64,000 nucleotides of DNA from Streptomyces sp. P3 (lineage in GTDB: Bacteria > Actinomycetota > Actinomycetes > Streptomycetales > Streptomycetaceae): the NCBI GenBank assembly GCA_016893485.2, contig JAFEKX020000001.1, positions 7,395,501 through 7,459,500 of the forward strand, read 5' to 3'. Position 1 is the first letter of the stretch. Each line of letters begins with the position of its first letter. Position numbers and translations under genes: made by a program. The notes under the pieces are model-generated. The model was not told the origin of the DNA, did not search any database, and saw only the letters and a program-made list of their open reading frames with translations. Shown piece by piece: positions 48,023 through 57,760 of this stretch.

Positions 48023-49020
48023 ATGCAGAAGACGTCAGCCCGGCTGCTCGCGTTGCTCTCGCTCCTCCAGACGCCCCGTGACTGGTCGGGCGACGATCTC
48101 GCCGAGCGTCTCGGGATCACCTCGCGCACGGTGCGGCGAGACATCGACCGCCTGCGCGAGCTCGACTACCCGATCAGGTCCGTCAAGGGACCGGCCGGCG
48201 GCTACCGCCTGGAGGCCGGTACCCACCTGCCGCCGATGCTGTTCGACGACGCGCAGGCCGTCGCCCTGGCCGTGGCGCTGCGGACCGCGGCCAGCGGCAC
48301 CACCGTCGCCGAGGACGCCTCCCGCGCGCTGGCCACCCTCCGCCAGGTCATGCCGCCCCGGCTGCGCCACCGCATCGACCTGTTGCACGTCACCGCGGTC
48401 CGACCACCGTCGGCCGACGACACTCCGAGGTCGACACCCAGGTTCTGATGGAGCTGAGCCGCGTTATCCATGCCTGCGAGGAACTGCGCTTCGACTACGC
48501 CCCGGGCCAAGGCACTTCGGCCGACGACGTCCGCCGTGTACAACCCCACCACCTGGTCACCTGGCGTCAGCGCTGGTACCTGGTGGCCTGGGACCTCCAC
48601 CGCGAGGACTGGCGTACGTTCCGCGTCGACCGCGTCCGGCCCCGCACACCCACAGGACCCCGCTTCGCCCCGCGCGACCTGCCCGGCGGCATCGTCTCCG
48701 CCTTCGTCACCAGCCGGTTCCGCGGCAACGACGGCACCACCACCGACTGGCCCTGCCGAGGCGAGGTGATCCTGCACCTCCCTGCCGTCGAGGTCGCGCC
48801 CTTCGCCGAGGACGGTATCGTCGAGGAACTCGGGCCCCAGCACTGCCGGTTGATCCTCGGCTCCTGGTCATGGACCGGACTCGCCGCCGCCCTCGGCCGC
48901 TTCGACACCGACATCGAGGTCGTCGGCCCGCCCCAACTGGCCACCGCCTTCAGGGATCTCGCCGCCCGCTACGCCCGCGCGGCCCGCACCACCGAACCGG
49001 AGACTACCCCGGAGCGGTGA
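48023..49020 (+). CDS. YafY/WYL-domain transcriptional regulator (DeoR-type HTH)
   Basis: About 332 residues with one base missing near 48422. The N-terminal HTH_11 reads TSARLLALLSLLQTPRDWSG, LAERLGITSRTVRRDIDRLRELDYP, and GPAGGYRLEAG is the following wing. The WYL domain is CEELRFDYAPGQGTSADDVRRVQPHHLVTWRQRWYLVAWDL. It senses a ligand or nucleic acid through WYL. The ATG at 48023 is preferred over 48014 because AGGGAGG lies 9 bases upstream. Confidence 0.88.
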
Positions 49021-49056
49021 ACCGAGCCCCGTCCCGCCCCCGCCAAGACCACCGCG

Positions 49057-49781
49057 TCACGCCTCGGCGTCAGAGTTCCCGCTGGACACCGCGATCGTGG
49101 CCACCGCGCCGCTCCTGGTGCGCCCCAGCCATACCACGCCGCCCGACTCCGCGGGGAACGTGACGAGGTCGGCCTGAAGGGTCTCGTCGCTCAACCGCTC
49201 GTAGTTGTCCGGCAGTTGCTCGGACTCGCGCGGCACCGGTTTGCCGTCCACGAACGTGCGGAACGGCGCGACCAGGGTCGGCCACGCCCCGGCGTCGGCG
49301 AAACAGCCGACGTTGGCGTCCGAGAAGAACCGGACCCGCTCGCCCGGCTGGAGCCGGTCGACGGCGTCGTGGATCTCGAGGCCCATCTCCCACCCGGCCA
49401 CCGGCTCGTCGCTCAGACGTATCCGGGTCGCGGCGCACTCGATCCCGTCGAAGTGCTCACCCATGAACTCGTACGGCCCCGCCGTCCAGGCGATCCCCAC
49501 CGGATACGTGCCCGGCGGGATCCGCACGGCCAGCTCGCGCGGGGACTGGTCGGTGAGCCGCTCTCGTAGTCGGAGATCTCGTCGTCGTGCCACGGCGCGT
49601 CCACGACCAGGCGGCCACTGGGGATGCGGATGGTGGTCATCCGCTCAACTCCCGTGACCATGACGGGCGTCGACGGATCGTCGTACACCGTCCCCAACTG
49701 CGCGCCGGGCGTGAACGCCGCCTCCAGATACCGGGCGGCCTCCGGCCCGGCGGCCAGCCGCGCGTCTCCCCGCCACTCCAT
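49057..49781 (-). CDS. DUF4241 domain protein
   Basis: About 241 residues with one base missing near 49560. MTTIRIPSGRLVVDAPWHDD, VRIPPGTYPVGIAWT, RVRFFSDANVGCFADAGAW and GGVVWLGRTRSGAVATIAVS fit DUF4241, a beta-rich family sometimes seen near toxin or phage systems. Here no such neighbour is visible. Cytoplasmic, no signal. Function unknown. Confidence 0.75.
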
Positions 49782-49910
49782 GTCCCGTCCCTCCCCTGAC
49801 CACCCGGCTCGTCCGGACGCGTCAGGGAAAAGGTACGCGGAGCCACTGACATCGAGCCGGGCGCACCGACATCCGAGGCCTCACAGCCGTCGAAGACATC
49901 GCACCGCGCG

Positions 49911-50941
49911 CTACGACCCCGTCGTCCCGAAGGTCACCCGGTAGTAGCAGGCTCCCTTGCACGGCATCGTCGCCCCGTCGTCGAAGGCGTACGAATAGGC
50001 GTAGGGCGCCGCTCGTTTGAAGACCTGGGTGTAGTCGACCGGCCACTTCGCGGGGACGCAGTGGTCGCGGCCCGCCCAGGCGCCGCGACAGCAGTACGTG
50101 TCGCCGCCGAACGCCGCGCAGGGCGGCTCGCAGCCGACGACCTGCCCGCCCGAGGTCGCCCGCATCGCGGCGGGGCAGTCGACGTCCGAGGTGCAGACGC
50201 CCTTGTAGCAGCCCGAGGAACTGACCGGGTCGACGGTCGTGGTGTGCGAGATGTTGATGTACATCGGCAGGTTCGAACCGTCGACCATGCTCACGTCGTA
50301 GAAGTCCATCCCGGCATACGCGTCGAACGTGAACTCCCCAGTGTGGTGGGCGGGTTGGCGCCCTCGCACACGCTGGTGCAGTCGCCGGTCGCGCAGTGGC
50401 CCGCGGCCGTCGAGGCGCAGCCCGTGCGGCCCCAGATCCGGCCGCCCCAGTTGTTGGCCACGGTCACCGACACGCTCTGGCCCGGGGCGAGTTGGCGGCC
50501 CGCCGGGTAGAGGGCGGTGTTGGTGACGATCGCCCAGACCGTCTTCGGGGTGCGGTTGACGATCGTGATCAGGCGTTTGCCCGCGGGGGCTGTCGTGGGT
50601 TGTCGCGCCGGTGCGTCCGAGGCCGTGGCCGGCTTTCGGGTGCTCCGCTTCGGCGCCTTGGCCTTGGCCTTGGGCGAGGGGGAGTTGGCGACCCTGCGGC
50701 CCGACGACGGCGACGGCGAGAGAGACGGCGAGGGCGAGGTGCTTCGCGAAGCCGATGGGCGCGTGGCCGTATCCGCGTCCTGGTGGGCCGTAGCGTGCGT
50801 GCCGGCCGCCCCCGACGGAGTCCACGCGCCGTAGGCGATCAGTACGGTCGCCGCCGTCGCGAGAGCGGCGACCGCGGCGAACCACCAGCGGCGGCGCGGT
50901 CGTTCGGGTACCGCGCCGTGTCTTCTGCGTCCTCGTGCCAT
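49911..50941 (-). CDS. thaumatin-like secreted or anchored protein
   Basis: About 343 residues with one base missing near 50340. A signal anchor (WWFAAVAALATAATVLIAYG) is followed by a Ser/Pro/Lys linker (residues 45-105). The thaumatin domain follows: ITIVNRTPKTVWAIV, NNWGGRIWGRTGC, AGHCATGDCTSVCEG, DFYDVSMVDGSNLPMYI and many cysteines (GCYKGVC, DVDCPAAM, CEPPCAAF, CCRGAW, CVPAKW, MPCKGACYYRV). Thaumatin-like proteins bind or cleave beta-1,3-glucan and many are antifungal. It diverges from the sigma/GH128 gene, which also has a glucanase domain. Confidence 0.87.
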
Positions 50942-51005
50942 CGTTCTCGCGCCTTCCTGATGCTCTCCGGATGCGTTCTCGCGTATCGGTGACCTTCTCG
51001 GCGGC

Positions 51006-51056
51006 GGCTCGACAACATAAATTTCGAGCCGACCGGCCGATTTCTGTTGTCCCTGC
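51006..51056. promoter_or_regulatory. inverted repeat and twin GACAACA motifs between thaumatin and sigma/GH128 genes
   Basis: GGCTCGA (51006-51012) and TCGAGCC (51024-51030) form a perfect dyad with an 11-base A/T-rich spacer. CGACAACATAAA (plus strand, 51010) and GGGACAACAGAAA (minus strand, 51041-51053) share GACAACAnAAA in opposite orientation, one facing each gene. They may be -35-type elements for a dedicated sigma factor. Confidence 0.5.
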
Positions 51057-51121
51057 GCGCGCCGGCGGTCTCCGAATCAGGGACACAGCACGGCCGGACC
51101 ACACGCGGAGGAACGAACCAG

Positions 51122-53019
51122 ATGCCCAAGAAGCCCAGAAGCGGACCCGATTCGGGTGTGGTGACGGCCGCGTGCGCGGGTGACCGGCAGGCCTTGGACC
51201 ACCTGGTGACGCAGTGCCTGCCGCTGGTCTACAACATCGTCGGCCGGGCCCTGAACGGTCACGCCGACGTCGACGACGTCGTACAGGAGACGCTGTTGCG
51301 CATGGTGCGGGGACTGCCGAAGCTGCGGGATCCGGCCGCGTTCCGGTCGTGGCTGGTGGCCATCACCATCCGGCAGGTGCGCGACCGCGAGCAACTACGG
51401 GCCGTCGACCGCGACCGCAGGGCGCACCTCGAGGACGCCGAGACGATCACCGACCCCGCGCTCGACTTCGCCGGACTGACCATCCTGCGCCTGGGGTTGA
51501 CCGAGCAGCGCCGTGAGGTCGCCGAGGCCACGCGCTGGCTCGACCCCGACGACCAGGAACTGCTGTCCCTGTGGTGGCTGGAGGAGACCGGCGAACTCGA
51601 ACGCGCCGACCTGGCCGGTGCGTTGGGGCTCTCCGACCGGCACGCCTCCGTCCGCGTGCAGCGGATGAAGAAGCAGATGGAGGTCTCGCGGGTCGTGGTG
51701 CGGGCGCTGGTCGCCGCGCCGCGCTGTGCGGAACTGGACGAGACGGCCGCCGCCTGGGACGGGACCCCAAGTGCCCTGTGGCGCAAGCGTTTCGCCCGGC
51801 ACATCCGTGGCTGCGGGGTGTGCGAGGGGATGGACGAGGGCCTGCTCCCGATGGACCGGCTGCTGAGCGGGCTCCCGCTGGTGACCGTGCCCCGGGGCTC
51901 GATCCGGCCCGAGTCCTCAACGCCGTTACGGGACAAGGAGGTTCGGCCGCGCCCGCCGAACACACAGCGGCGCCTTCACGGTCCGCACGTCGTCGACACG
52001 GCCGCCGGTCCGGTCGTACCGGCAAGCAGGTCGTCGGTGGTTCGGCCGCGGTAGCCGTCGCCGTGGTGGCGGCCCTGGTCGCGCCCCGACTGACGGGCGG
52101 TTCCTCGTCTACGGCGGCTGTCGCGTCGCCCTCCGCGTCGCACGCGCCGGTGCTCAGTGCCAGCCCGAGCCCGGCCCCCAGCCCTTCGGTCTCACCCAGC
52201 CCGTCCCCGTCCCCGACCCCGAAGGCCAAGCCGAGCCCCTCGCCCTCGAAGCACACCGCCGCCGCCCCCGCGCACATCGCCTCCGGTGCCAAGAAGGGCG
52301 TCGGGGTGTGGTCGTTCGGCGGGGTGAGCCAGGCGCTGGCCGCGAGCGGGGCGAGCTGGTACTACACCTGGTCCACGCAGCACTCCGGCGTCACCACACC
52401 GTCCTCGGGGTCGTTCGTGCCGATGATCTGGGGCGCGTCCTCCGTCACCGACGCCTCGCTCGCGCAGGCCCGGTCGTACGGGCCGTATCTGCTCGGGTTC
52501 AACGAACCGGACATGGCGCAGCAGTCGAACATGACCGTCGAGCAGGCGCTGGGGCTGTGGCCCAAGCTGATGGCGGCGGGCAAGATCCTCGGCAGCCCGG
52601 CGGTGGCCTACGGCGGGGACACGGCGGGCGGCTGGCTGGACCGGTTCATGTCCGGGGCGCGGGCGAAGGGGTACCGGGTCGACTTCATCACGCTGCACTG
52701 GTACGGCGGCGACTTCCGCACCCCGCAGGCCGTCGAGCAGCTGAAGTCCTACCTGGCCGCGGTCCACGACCGCTATCACAAGCCGATCTGGCTCACCGAG
52801 TACGCGCTGATCGACTTCTCCCAGGGGACCCGCTTCCCGTCCGCGCAACAGCAGGCCGACTTCGTCACCGCGTCCACCAAGGCGCTCGACGGCCTGCCGT
52901 ACGTGCGGCGCTACGCGTGGTTCGGGCTGGGCGCGGACCCGTCGAAGCCGAGCAGTGGACTTTTCACGGACGGTACGACGACGACGGCGGCCGGGCAGGC
53001 GTTCCAGTCGGCGAGGTGA
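51122..53019 (+). CDS. ECF sigma factor fused to zinc-finger-like, membrane and extracellular GH128 glucanase domains
   Basis: About 632 residues with one base missing near 51920. Sigma region 2 (residues 28-90: HADVDDVVQETLLRMVRGLP, AFRSWLVAITIRQVRD) and region 4 (150-200: DDQELLSLWWLEE, LAGALGLSDRHASVRVQRM) are followed by an anti-sigma-like FARHIRGCGVCEGMDEG (HxxxCxxC). Then come one membrane helix (about 303-325: VVGGSAAVAVAVVAALVAP), a Ser/Pro linker (325-378) and a GH128 domain (393-632). Both catalytic glutamates are kept: LLGFNEPDMA and KPIWLTEYALIDF. The GH part has no start codon or ribosome-binding site of its own in the region, which supports a real fusion. Topology would be sigma inside, glucanase outside. 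Confidence 0.8.
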
Positions 53020-53230
53020 CCTGTGCCCCCGGTGAGCTGGACCGGTGAGCAGTAGTGGTCAGAAGTCGATCAGAAGGTGGCAAGCTGAGCGCGAGTAATC
53101 CGCCATACATTGCGGCAGCGGGGCCGAAGATCATCCGGTCGCCCCGAAGAACGACCGGGGACCGACCGGAGGATCGACCTGAAGTCCGGTTCCCCGCCCC
53201 CTGTTCGGACATTGCTCTGGAGACACACCG

Positions 53231-53791
53231 ATGAAGATCGCCAAACGTCTCGTCCTCACCACCGCGGCCCTCACCGCCGTGACCGCCGGCACGCTCGTGA
53301 GCGCGACCGTCGGCCAGGCGGCCACCCCGCAGCCGCCCGTCCGCCTCGGCGTCACCGTGCCCGACGCGCTGAAGGTCCCCGACGGCAACCGGCTCACCGG
53401 CGTCTTCTCGGCCGCCGGCGTCCAGACGTACACCTGCGTCAACAGCACCTGGACGCTGCTGGAGCCGGCCGCCACCCTGTGGGCGAAGAACGACCGCGCC
53501 AAGCGTCCCGTCGCCCTGCACTCCCGCGGCCCGGTCTGGGTGTCCACGGTGGACGGCAGCGCGGTCAACGGCTCCGCGATCGCCAACTCGCCCAAGGCGG
53601 GCACCATCCCGGAGCTGCTCCTGAAGGCCACCGCCACCCGCGGCACCGGCACCTTCGCCGACGTCACCTACGTCCAGCGGCTCAACACGAGCGGCGGCGT
53701 CGCGCCCACCACCGCCTGCACCGGCACCAGTTCGGACCAGGTCAGCGTGCAGTACACGGCCACGTACGCGTTCTACAAGGCCGCCAAGTAA
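53231..53791 (+). CDS. DUF3455 secreted protein
   Basis: Intact, 186 residues. Signal peptide MKIAKRLVLTTAALTAVTAG ending near VGQAA. The mature part matches DUF3455: VPDGNRLTGVFSAAGVQTYTC, TLLEPAATLW, GPVWVSTVDGSAVNG and LKATATRGTGTFADVTYVQRLNTSGGVAP. Two or three cysteines, beta-rich. Function unknown. The 210 bases upstream hold its promoter only. Confidence 0.88.
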   Translation: MKIAKRLVLTTAALTAVTAGTLVSATVGQAATPQPPVRLGVTVPDALKVPDGNRLTGVFSAAGVQTYTCVNSTWTLLEPAATLWAKNDRAKRPVALHSRGPVWVSTVDGSAVNGSAIANSPKAGTIPELLLKATATRGTGTFADVTYVQRLNTSGGVAPTTACTGTSSDQVSVQYTATYAFYKAAK

Positions 53792-53811
53792 GCGAGTTCG
53801 TCAGACGGCGA

Positions 53812-53875
53812 CGGCAGTGGCTCCCGAGCGATCACGAACTGTTCTGTGCCAGGTGATCCCGAGGGGCCACTGCCG
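53812..53875. terminator. convergent terminator between DUF3455 and STAND ATPase genes
   Basis: CGGCAGTGGC (53812-53821) pairs with GCCACTGCCG (53866-53875), and an inner pair GATCAC / GTGATC extends the stem. Together they form a long imperfect hairpin. Confidence 0.65.
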
Positions 53876-53944
53876 CGCGCTCGAACTCGCCCAACTCGCC
53901 CGGCCGGCCCAGCCCGCCCAACTGGCCTGACTGGCGCAACTCGC

Positions 53945-56087
53945 CTACGAAAACTCGCGGTTCGGCTCCTGCTCCGTCCTGATCCGGCCGTGCACCTCCC
54001 ACTCCCACACCGTCTCCCGCACCTCGTCCAGCGCCCGCGCCAGATGCCTGCGATACGTGCTGAACGCCAGGTTGAGCTTCCTCGCCACCGCGTCCTGCGT
54101 GGACGTCGAGTGGTACGTCAGTGTCAGCACGTCGTGCAGATGCCGGGTACGGGGATGGGCGTCGAGCCGCTCCACGGCCCTGCCGATCAGCTCGCGCAGG
54201 GCGGTGACCGGGTCGCCCTCGCTCAGTTCCTCCACCAGACGGCCGCGCAGCAGCGCGTTGTCGGTGAGACCGCCGGGTCGAGCCAGCCGCGCAGTGCCTC
54301 CCGGACGGCGGCGTCCGACTCCTCCCGACTCAGCGGCGTCAGGCGGGACTTGGGCTTCCCCGCGGCCACCGCCGGTGCTCCGCCGAGCAGACGCGCGTCG
54401 ATGCCGTCGGCCCACTCGTCCACCCGCGCCGCCCGCCAGTCGTGGCAGAACAGGCCGTACCCGCGATCGGCGTGGACGGCCCTGCGGGGCGGCTGGAACA
54501 TGCCCAGGTACGTCAACAACGGTGCCCAGAACTTGGGTTCGGCGCTGACGAGGCAGGACCAGGCGCAGTGCTTGGCGCGCAGCACCTCGAGGACGATCCG
54601 CGTACGCACCGCGTCCCACGACCGCGAGGGCCGGTGGTGATGCTCCGCGTGCACCATGAACCGCGCCACGCCGAGGTGTTCGCCCTGGCGCGGGGTGTGA
54701 TCGCGGAGACCAGCTCCCACGCCTCCGCCACCACAGGGTCGGCCGCCCGGGTCTCGTCGTCGAGGCCGTCGATCCTCAACCAGGCCATGAAGCCCAGGAG
54801 TTCGCCGGTGGCGCAGCGCCGGTGGACGTGGAACGCGTCGGGCTGACGTCCCAACCAGTACGAGACCGTACGGGCGTTGTGCTCGCCCTCGACGCGCCGG
54901 GTCAGCTCGATGAGGGCGGGGACGTCCTCCGGACGCATCGGCTCCTCGTGGACGGCGGGTTCGTCCCGGCCGCCCTGGAACTCCCTCAGCCACTGGGCCC
55001 TGGACACGATGTGGTTGAACTCCCCTGCGGCGCGCAGGGCTTCCTTCTCCGGCGCGTTGCGCACCCGCTCCACGAGGTGGCGGCGGATCGTGCGGTGCAT
55101 GGCCTTGTAACGCTCCGGGTCGCGCCAGCGGAAGTCGCTGTCGAGGGCGTCGCGGACGACGTCGTAGGGGCACACACCGAAGGGTCCCGACTTCATGCAC
55201 GACAACTGCCGGAGCCAGGCGAAGAGTTCGGTGGCGTCCTCGTCGGGGAGCGCCACGCGCAGCAACTCCTCGGTGGTGTCGGCGACATGGCCGCACACCT
55301 CCAGGGCCCGGCGGTGGGCGGGTGTGGGCGGTCGGCCGACCACATGGGTCAGCAGGCGGTCTACGACCGTGCGCAGCGGCGCCCAAAACGCCTCGTCCGT
55401 CGCGGTGTTGTCGTGGGTCGCGGCCTCCGCGACCAGGCGCAGGGCGAGCGGATGGCCCGCGGCGAACCGGAGAAGGGCCGCGTGCAGTGCGGGGTCGGCA
55501 CCCCGCGCGGTGAGCAGCGCGGCCGAGTCGGCGGGCCCCAACTCCCTTACCGGTACGACCTGGAGGACCTCGCTCCACGCCAGGTCCGCCTTCCAGAGCG
55601 GGTCCGGTGCGTGCCGTCCGGCGACGACGACCAGGGCGCCCGCCGGTAACCGGGGCAGGAAGCGGTCGCGTATCCACTCCTCCATGTCCCGGTAGCGCTC
55701 GAAGTCGTCGACGAGCAGGACAGCGTTGTCACGGACGAAGACCTCGGCGGTCGCCGCCTCGAAGGCCGACGGCGAGAGCTCGACCGTACGGGCGTCGACG
55801 CCGACGACGGGACGGCCCGCGGCGCGCGCCTCCGCGGCGAAGCGCTGCAGCAGGGCGCTCTTGCCCATGCCGCCCGGGCCGTGCAACACGATGACCATCG
55901 GGGCGCCGGGTTCACCGGCCAACGCGCGGCGGAACAGGGCGAGTTCCTCGTGTCTGCCGACGAAGTACTGCAACCGCGCGGACGCCAGCCGGTCCGCGAG
56001 GCGGCCGGTTTCGGCCGATCTGCCAGGCCCATCCGCCGAGTTGGCGTCGCCCGGCCACGACCGCAGGGCGGAATCGTCCGTCGCCAT
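53945..56087 (-). CDS. STAND-type ATPase regulator with GNAT-like and sigma-4-like C-terminal parts
   Basis: About 714 residues with bases missing near 54270 and 54690. Residues 40-300 are an NB-ARC/AAA module: FVGRHEELALFRRALAG, P-loop VLHGPGGMGKSALLQRF, Walker B AVLLVDDFERYRD and GHPLALRLVAEAA. Residues about 400-580 look like a GNAT acetyltransferase (MRPEDVPALIELTRRVEGEH, ATGELLGFMAWLRIDGL). The C terminus (TYHSTSTQDAVARKLNLAFS) resembles a sigma-region-4 HTH. An in-frame TTA leucine codon at 55649-55647 (RLPAGAL) suggests bldA control. ATG at 56087. The 275 bases upstream hold no other gene. Confidence 0.75.
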
Positions 56088-56362
56088 GCCGTTCCCTCCC
56101 CGGCGTCGACTCCTTCGGGCCGCTGCGAAACCTACCGGGTCGGGCAGGTCGCCGGGGCGCGGCGCGACCTTACCGATGAGGGACGGACGCCCCGGCCGAC
56201 AGCGGGCGGGCAGTCGTAAACCTGGCACGAGGCCGTCCGTGGAAACCCGCGCGGACCCGCTTCTTTGTCCTATTCGTGCTCGTTGAGGAACGCAGAAGGG
56301 TCCGTAGCCCTCCTTCTGTGTGAAGGAACCAGCACAGGCAAGGAAACCGGGGACTGAGTGGC

Positions 56363-57625
56363 ATGGGTTTGACCAGCGAGACTACCGTTTATGTGGCGGC
56401 GGCCGTGGCTGCCGTCTGCGTGGCGCTGTTGGTCTGGGTGTGGCCGCGGCTCGCCAGTCCGAGCGTGCGGCATGTGCTCGGGCGGCTGGCAGCCATTGGG
56501 GTGACTCAGGTCACCATCATCGCGGCGTTCGCGTGCTGGCTGAACTCCTCGTACCAGTTCTTCGGATCGTGGGGCGAGCTGTTCGGCAATGTCGACACCG
56601 CCCCCGTCGGCGTGACCCAGGCCGCCGGCCACAACAGCGCGGGCACCGCCGTCGCCGTGAAGGGCGCCTTGGTGCAGCCCGCCAGCGACGAGCAGCTGAG
56701 CCGGGTCAGCGGACTGCCGAGCGGCAACCCCGCGGTGAACGGCAAGGTGGAGTCCGTCAAGGTCATAGGGCGTCGTACGGGCGTGGTCGACCCGGCGTTC
56801 GTCTACCTCCCGCCGCAGTACTTTCAGAAGGCCTACGCCCGTCAGCGCTTCCCCGTCGTCGTCGCGCTCAGCGGCTACCCGGGCAGCATCTTCAACCTCG
56901 CGCAGTACCTGCGGGTGTCGCAGACCGCCGGGCAGCTGCAGAGGAGCGGGCAGATGCAGCCGACCATCATGGTCATGATCCGGCCGACGATCGCCCCGCC
57001 GCGCGACACCGAGTGCGTGAACGTCCCGGGCGGCCCGCAGACCGAGACCTTCCTCGCCAAGGACCTCCCGCAGGCCCTCAAGTCCGTCTACCGCGTGGGC
57101 CACGACGCCAGCGCCTGGGGCGTCATGGGGTACTCCTCCGGCGGCACCTGCGCCCTCCAGCTCACGATGCGCAACCCGCATGTGTACACGACGGCCGGGG
57201 CGCTCTCGCCGGACTACAAGATCAAGGACGACCCCACCACCGGCAACCTCTTCGGCAGCGGACTCGGCCGGGTGAACCGGGTCAACGGCCATGACCTGAT
57301 GTGGCGGCTGAAGCACCTGCCAGTGCCCCAGGTCTCCGTCCTGGTCGCCGAAAGCAAGCACGGCGAGCGCGGCTACCCGCAGACCGTCGCCTTCATCAAC
57401 GCCGTCAAGGCCCCCATGCGCGTCGCGTCGATCCTGCCCGAGTCCGGCAGCCACAACTTCCCCACCTGGGTGCGGGAGATGCCCGCCACCCTCAAGTGGA
57501 TGAACGAGCAACTCACCTTCCCCCAGGACGTCGTGCCCCGCCACGTCCCCAAGAAGGGCCACAGCACCGTCCGCGCGGAAGGCACCGAGCAGCCCAAGCC
57601 GACGGCCAGTACGCGCAAGAAGTAG
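56363..57625 (+). CDS. membrane-anchored esterase (MPT51/antigen-85-like alpha/beta hydrolase)
   Basis: Intact, 420 residues. Two N-terminal helices (VYVAAAVAAVCVALLVWVWP, VTQVTIIAAFACWLNS) precede an extracytoplasmic esterase of the PF00756 type: FVYLPPQYF, FPVVVALSGYPGSIFNLAQYL, nucleophile WGVMGYSSGGTCALQL and PESGSHNFPTWVREMP (His). Mycolyl transferase activity is unlikely in Streptomyces; another acyl ester is inferred. The C terminus ends in a KPTAS repeat where the stop codon TAG replaces the CAG seen in the following units. Confidence 0.87.
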   Translation: MGLTSETTVYVAAAVAAVCVALLVWVWPRLASPSVRHVLGRLAAIGVTQVTIIAAFACWLNSSYQFFGSWGELFGNVDTAPVGVTQAAGHNSAGTAVAVKGALVQPASDEQLSRVSGLPSGNPAVNGKVESVKVIGRRTGVVDPAFVYLPPQYFQKAYARQRFPVVVALSGYPGSIFNLAQYLRVSQTAGQLQRSGQMQPTIMVMIRPTIAPPRDTECVNVPGGPQTETFLAKDLPQALKSVYRVGHDASAWGVMGYSSGGTCALQLTMRNPHVYTTAGALSPDYKIKDDPTTGNLFGSGLGRVNRVNGHDLMWRLKHLPVPQVSVLVAESKHGERGYPQTVAFINAVKAPMRVASILPESGSHNFPTWVREMPATLKWMNEQLTFPQDVVPRHVPKKGHSTVRAEGTEQPKPTASTRKK

Positions 57626-57680
57626 CCGACCGCAAGCAAGCGCGAGAAGCAGCCGACCGCAACAAGCGCGAGAAGCAGCA
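57615..57680 (+). repeat. degenerate 26-27-bp tandem repeat across the esterase stop codon
   Basis: Three units start GCAAGAAGTAGCCGACCGCA, GCGAGAAGCAGCCGACCGCA and GCGAGAAGCAGCAGAC. In protein terms the repeat is K-x-P-T-A-S. Unit 1 has TAG where the others have CAG. Confidence 0.65.
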
Positions 57681-57681
57681 G

Positions 57682-57720
57682 ACGGCCGCCTGCCACGCAC
57701 GAGACGTGCTCGGCGGCCGT
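57682..57720. terminator. terminator between esterase and LAL regulator
   Basis: ACGGCCGCC / GGCGGCCGT, a 9-bp perfect outer stem, with an inner GCACG-AGA-CGTGC hairpin. It is shared by convergent genes. Confidence 0.85.
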
Positions 57721-57760
57721 CGGTGCGCGGCGGACGTGGTCAACGCCCGCCGCGCGCCGG

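Noticed and set aside
51122..53019. Two separate genes, a sigma factor and a glucanase
   Set aside because: The glucanase part has no start codon with a ribosome-binding site, and one base near 51920 joins the frames directly before a membrane helix.
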